DNA of 64,000 nucleotides from an uncultured bacterium (lineage in GTDB: Bacteria > Bipolaricaulota > Bipolaricaulia > UBA7950 > UBA9294), in NCBI GenBank assembly GCA_903857865.1, contig CAIOGO010000020.1, positions 231,064-295,063 on the forward strand, in the 5' to 3' direction. Under the pieces are notes generated by a model. The model did not search any database. It saw nothing but the letters and a program-made list of their open reading frames with translations, and was not told the DNA's origin. Within the stretch, counting starts at the first letter, position 1. Each line of letters starts with the position of its first letter. The translations under genes and the position numbers were made by a program. This document shows positions 60,102 through 64,000 of this stretch, piece after piece.

Positions 60102-61460
60102 GTGACGAAGACGGCTGTGACGAGGACCATTGAGAACGCCATCGTCTGGGATGGCGCCGACCGGGTGGCCCGCGCGACGATCACGATCGACGAGGATCGG
60201 ATCGCCGACGTCGCTGAATCGCCCGCCACCGGACGCCGGCCGCGCGGCGAGCAAATCGACGCCACGGGCAAGCTGGCCATTCCCGGGCTCATCAACGCCC
60301 ACACGCACGCGTACAGCGCGCTCGCTCGCGGCATGGCCATCCCGGGGTTCGCCCCTCGCTCCTTCACGCAAATCCTCGAGCAGTTCTGGTGGCGGCTCGA
60401 CAAGGCACTGGATCCGGCGTCCGTTCGGGCGAGCGGTCTCGTGGCCGCCATGGATGCGGCGCGCTGCGGGGTCACGACGATCCTCGACCATCACGCCAGC
60501 CCTTCCTGCATTCCCGGGTCCCTTGATGTCCTGCGAGAGGCGGTGTGCGACACCGTCGGACTGCGAGCCGCCCTCGCCTACGAAGTCACGGATCGAGACG
60601 GCAGGGAGAGGACTCACCAGGGGATCGAGGAGAACGTCCGCTTCCTCGCGTCGGCACGGACTTCGGCGGGACGGTTCGCCGCCCACTTCGGCCTGCACGC
60701 TGCGTTCACCCTGAGCGACGAGACGCTCGCTCTCGTGGCCGCGAGGATCCCAACGGATGCCGGCGTCCATATTCACGTGGCTGAGGGCCCCGAAGATGAG
60801 GCTCTATCGATGGAGCGTCACGGAGTCCGAATCATCGAGCGGCTGGACCGCTTCGGGCTCCTGCGGCCGAGTTCGATTCTCGCCCACGTTCTCCACCTCG
60901 ACGACGGAGAGAAGGACCGCGTTGCCGAACGCCACGTCGCCGTCGTCCACAACCCACGCTCCAACATGAACAACGCCGTGGGCACATTCGATCTCCACGG
61001 CACCCTGCGCCGGGGCACGCTCGCGGGGCTCGGGACGGACGGGCTAGGATCGAATCTCCTCACCGAGCTCTTCACCGCCGGACTGCTCCAGAAGCACGCG
61101 CACCAGGATCCCCTCGCGGGCGGATTCTCCGACCTCCATCGGCTCCTCTTCGTCAACAACCCGGAGATCGCCGAACGAGCCTTCGGCTTCCGGTTCGGGC
61201 GCCTCGCGCCAGGATACCCGGCCGACATTGCGCTCATCGACTACGAGCCTCCAACGCCGATCGATTCAGACACGATTCTCGGCCACCTCCTCTTCGGTGT
61301 CGCCGTGCACGCCCTTCGCGTGTCCGATCTCTTCGTCGCCGGTCAACCGGTCCTGCGGCGCAGCACGTTCATCCACGTCGACGAGGCGGCGGAGCTTGCC
61401 CACGCCAGAGAACAGGCCGCGCTTCTGTGGACCCGCACGCGGGAAGGAGGGGCGTCGTGA
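60102..61460 (+). CDS. ssnA: SsnA-type amidohydrolase
   Basis: A 452-aa metal-dependent amidohydrolase of the SsnA/cytosine-deaminase group. Metal ligands: IPGLINAHTHAYSALARGM (HxH), FGLHAAFTLSD, HIHVAEGPEDE, and the late Asp in GLGTDGLGSNLL. The absence of a typical aminohydrolase His-Asp alternative is not apparent. In enteric and gut anaerobes ssnA is next to ygfK and near xdh genes in clusters for anaerobic purine and urate breakdown, matching the pairing here. GTG start with a buried ribosome binding site. The stop overlaps ygfK by GTGA. Confidence 0.9.
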   Translation: MTKTAVTRTIENAIVWDGADRVARATITIDEDRIADVAESPATGRRPRGEQIDATGKLAIPGLINAHTHAYSALARGMAIPGFAPRSFTQILEQFWWRLDKALDPASVRASGLVAAMDAARCGVTTILDHHASPSCIPGSLDVLREAVCDTVGLRAALAYEVTDRDGRERTHQGIEENVRFLASARTSAGRFAAHFGLHAAFTLSDETLALVAARIPTDAGVHIHVAEGPEDEALSMERHGVRIIERLDRFGLLRPSSILAHVLHLDDGEKDRVAERHVAVVHNPRSNMNNAVGTFDLHGTLRRGTLAGLGTDGLGSNLLTELFTAGLLQKHAHQDPLAGGFSDLHRLLFVNNPEIAERAFGFRFGRLAPGYPADIALIDYEPPTPIDSDTILGHLLFGVAVHALRVSDLFVAGQPVLRRSTFIHVDEAAELAHAREQAALLWTRTREGGAS

Positions 61461-64000
61461 CCGCGACGATGCGCCCGTTGTCGTTCAGCCAACTCCTCGA
61501 CTGGGTTCTCACCGAGGTTGCCCAGTGCGGCTCCGTCTTCGGCATCCCCAGTTCGCTCTTTTACCGCCCCCGCACGGATCGTCGTTTTGAGACCCGCCGA
61601 CCGTTCGGAGCGCGACTCGGAACCCCTTTCGGGCCGGCGGCGGGTCCGCACACGCAGCTCGCGCAGAACATCATCTCCGCATGGTTGTGCGGCGGCCGCT
61701 ACATCGAGCTGAAGACCATCCAAGTCCTCGATCGCTTGGAGATCCCCCGCCCGTGCATCGACGCGGCGGACGAGGGCTACAACGTCGAGTGGTCGCAGGA
61801 ACTGAGCCTCGACGAGTCGGCGCGCGAGTACGCCCACGCGTGGGCGATGATCCACCTTCTGCCCCGCATCCTTGGATTCGATCACGCCCCGAGTGATGTC
61901 GTCTTCAATCAGAGCGTGGGGTACACCCTCGACGGCGCCCGAAGCCCCGGCGTGCAGGCCTTCCTCGACAGGATGGCGAACGCGAAGAGCCTCCTGGATC
62001 CGGTGAGGGAGTCGCTCCGATCCAGGTTCCCGACGCTCGCCGACATCGAGATTCCCGAGCGGATCTCGGACAGCGTCACGCTGTCCACGATGCACGGCTG
62101 CCCTCCTGAGGAGATCGAGAAGATCGCCCGCCACTTCATCGAGGATCGTGGCCTCCACACGATCGTCAAACTGAACCCGACGCTGCTCGGGAAGGCGCGC
62201 GTCGTCGACATCCTCCACGACCGGCTCGGCTTCCGCGAGGTCGAGATACCCGATGACGTGTTCGAGCACGATCTTGGTCTGCCCGCGGCCCTCGACCTCA
62301 TCGCGTCGCTTCGTGCGACGGCCGCTCGTTGTGATCGTGGCTTCGCGGTCAAGCTGTCCAACACGCTCGCCATGCGCAACGCCCGCGGCGTCCTGCCGGG
62401 AGACGCGGCGTACATGTCGGGCCGAGCGCTCTATCCCATCACGGTCGAATTGTTCCGCGAACTGCGGAAGGCCGTGGGCCCGGATCTTCGCGTTTCGTAC
62501 TCCGCCGGGGCCGACGCTCTCAATGCGTCGGCCTTGCTCGCCTCGGGGGCGTGTCCGGTCACCGTCGCTTCGGATCTACTCAAACCTGGAGGCTATACCC
62601 GCCTCCGCCAGTACGTGGATGTACTGGAGCGCGCAATGGACGACGCGGGAGCCGCCTCGCTGGACGCGTTCGCCTCGAATGCGTCGCAGACACTCGAGAA
62701 GACCGCCGAGGACGCACGGCGGAACCCGCGGTACCGCAAGGAGTACGCGGCTCCCGACCTCCCGAAGCTCTCCACGACGCTCGGCCCGTTTGACTGCATC
62801 GTGGCCCCCTGCATCGCCACCTGCCCGGCATGTCAGGACGTGCCCGTCTACGCAGCCCACATCGCGGACGGAAAGCACGATGCGGCTCTCGCCGCGATTC
62901 TTCACCGCAACCCGCTCCCTTCGATCACGGGGCACATCTGCACCGCGCGATGCGAGACCCGCTGTACCCGAGCGAACCTCGATCGTCCCGTGCGGATCCG
63001 CGACCTGAAGCGCTTCGCGGCAGAGAGAGGAAGAGCACCACTTCCCCGCGCGCCCCGAAGCGGCGCTCGCGTAGCCGTCATCGGCGCCGGTCCCTCCGGC
63101 CTCGCTGCGGCCGGCTTTCTCGCCGTGTCCGGGGTTGCGGTCACCGTCTTCGAAGCCAAGGGCCGCGCCGGCGGAATGCCGGCCCTTGCTCCGGCGTTCC
63201 GCATCCCGCAGGCAGCTCTCGCAAGCGATGTCGAGCGCATCGCCGCCCTCGGGGTCGAGATCCGCCTCGGCGAACCTGTGTCTACCCCACCCGGCGACCT
63301 TCTCGGTCGGGGGTTCGATGCCGTCTACATCGCGTGCGGTTTCCCCACGGACGCGCCCCTCGCCGGCGTGACGGGCCTCGAGACCGACGGCGTCTTCGGC
63401 GCTCTCGACTTGCTCGACCGCCTCGCGGAGGGCCGCCCGCCCTTCCTCGGCCCGCGCGTACTCGTAGTCGGCGGAGGGAACACGGCCATCGACGCGGCGC
63501 GCACGGCTCTCCAGCTTGTCGATGGACCCGTGTCCGTCCTCTACCGCCGCACCCGGGCCGAGATGCCGGCCGACGCGGAGGAGGTGGCCGACCTCCTCGC
63601 GGAGGGCGCGGTTCTCATCGAACTCGTCTCCCCGGTCGCCGTCGTCGCCTCGAGCGGCCGCGTCGCAGGCGTCGACTGCGTGCGCAACCACCTCGGACAT
63701 CCCGGGCCGGACGGCCGCCGTCGCCCGATCCCCGTGCCCGAAACGCGCTTCCACATTGCAGCCGAAAGCCCCGTCTTGGCCGTCGGCCAGCAGGCCGCAG
63801 ACGGCCTTCTCTTCCCCACCATCCTGACACGGGATCTGGGCGGCCGGATCCTCGTCGACCCCACCACGGGCGCCACAAGTCTTCCGAACGTGTTCGCCGG
63901 TGGCGACACCACGCGCGGTCCGGCCACCGTCATCGAAGCCGTCGCCGACGGGCGCCGTGCGGCGGCTGCGATCTGCTCGCGGCTCGGCGTGCCGTTTTGC
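61457..64000 (+). CDS. ygfK: YgfK-type oxidoreductase (putative selenate reductase subunit), 3' end outside window
   Basis: At least 848 aa of a YgfK protein. The N-terminal half is a dihydroorotate-dehydrogenase-like barrel (LGTPFGPAAGPHTQLAQNII, IELKTIQVLDRLE, DSVTLSTMHGCPPEEIEKIA). The second half is GltD-like, with [4Fe-4S] cysteines (APCIATCPACQDVPVYAA, GHICTARCETRCTR), the FAD motif VAVIGAGPSGLAAAGFLA and the NAD(P) motif VLVVGGGNTAIDAARTAL. It starts at GTG 61457, overlapping ssnA, behind AAGGAGGGG. An ATG four codons later is the alternative. It probably transfers electrons for reductive steps in purine catabolism (inference from known clusters). Confidence 0.92.
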   Translation, partial: MTATMRPLSFSQLLDWVLTEVAQCGSVFGIPSSLFYRPRTDRRFETRRPFGARLGTPFGPAAGPHTQLAQNIISAWLCGGRYIELKTIQVLDRLEIPRPCIDAADEGYNVEWSQELSLDESAREYAHAWAMIHLLPRILGFDHAPSDVVFNQSVGYTLDGARSPGVQAFLDRMANAKSLLDPVRESLRSRFPTLADIEIPERISDSVTLSTMHGCPPEEIEKIARHFIEDRGLHTIVKLNPTLLGKARVVDILHDRLGFREVEIPDDVFEHDLGLPAALDLIASLRATAARCDRGFAVKLSNTLAMRNARGVLPGDAAYMSGRALYPITVELFRELRKAVGPDLRVSYSAGADALNASALLASGACPVTVASDLLKPGGYTRLRQYVDVLERAMDDAGAASLDAFASNASQTLEKTAEDARRNPRYRKEYAAPDLPKLSTTLGPFDCIVAPCIATCPACQDVPVYAAHIADGKHDAALAAILHRNPLPSITGHICTARCETRCTRANLDRPVRIRDLKRFAAERGRAPLPRAPRSGARVAVIGAGPSGLAAAGFLAVSGVAVTVFEAKGRAGGMPALAPAFRIPQAALASDVERIAALGVEIRLGEPVSTPPGDLLGRGFDAVYIACGFPTDAPLAGVTGLETDGVFGALDLLDRLAEGRPPFLGPRVLVVGGGNTAIDAARTALQLVDGPVSVLYRRTRAEMPADAEEVADLLAEGAVLIELVSPVAVVASSGRVAGVDCVRNHLGHPGPDGRRRPIPVPETRFHIAAESPVLAVGQQAADGLLFPTILTRDLGGRILVDPTTGATSLPNVFAGGDTTRGPATVIEAVADGRRAAAAICSRLGVPFC

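Noticed and set aside
1-64000. CRISPR array
   Set aside because: No series of regularly spaced short repeats was seen; the repeats present are pairs only.

Overview
The window is GC-rich, tightly packed bacterial DNA. Most start codons sit 5-9 bases behind a GGAGG-type ribosome binding site, and many operons use ATGA or GTGA overlaps. The gene content points to an anaerobe: hybrid cluster protein, a glycyl-radical activase, nickel-hydrogenase maturation proteins, tryptophanase, a three-subunit molybdenum hydroxylase, and ssnA/ygfK. Several predicted envelope proteins have signal peptides. The lineage cannot be fixed from the sequence alone. A deep-branching group such as Bipolaricaulota (Acetothermia) would fit, but that is a weak inference.

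Layout. 0-3 kb: glycyl-radical activase (cut by the window edge), then an Rrf2 regulator and hcp with a visible promoter and palindrome. 3-7 kb: an operon of three exported proteins around a sigma factor that lacks region 4. 7-10.4 kb: class V aminotransferase, serA and a DUF1015 gene (serine metabolism). 10.5-13.5 kb: lemA, a DUF2207 protein and a DUF922-like protease. 13.8-17.2 kb: hypB-hypA-hypF. 17.3-20.2 kb: DUF1573-rhodanese and thioredoxin-like exported proteins, a complete SigB/SigF-type sigma factor and a small partner. 20.4-21.8 kb: an exported VWA protein. 22-26 kb: tRNA-Leu(GAG) and the plsX-fabH-fabD-fabG-acpP operon, closed by an intrinsic terminator. 26-31.4 kb: cyclodeaminase, inositol phosphatase, RNA methyltransferase with a separate C-terminal partner, and a large VWA-RTX-repeat surface protein. 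31.4-34.5 kb: a lipoylation operon (free lipoyl domain, lipB, lipA, ligase-like protein, DUF501). 34.6-45.9 kb: ychF-tsaC, tnaA with an EamA permease, peptidases, an exonuclease, small membrane proteins, and two decayed genes.

46-64 kb is the most unusual part. A molybdenum hydroxylase operon (minus strand) and ssnA-ygfK (plus strand) diverge from each other. In other bacteria these genes belong to one anaerobic purine/urate catabolic set. About 9.6 kb of different character separates them: IS110 transposase remnants in direct repeat around a Shedu-like (DUF4263) nuclease gene, an HNH-like protein, FRG-domain and aquaporin fragments fused out of frame, a dual-specificity phosphatase, a RES-domain protein overlapping a type IIG restriction-modification gene, a 94-base palindromic element, and a DUF3800 protein. 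This is a defence island with recombination scars.

Within the island, at 59.0-59.13 kb, is an unassigned plus-strand unit: a strong promoter-like sequence followed by about 85 bases that fold into a nested three-way junction. It looks like an orphan structured RNA and, together with the type IIG/RES pair, is the best candidate here for something undescribed. A hairpin that buries the ssnA ribosome binding site is a third regulatory candidate.
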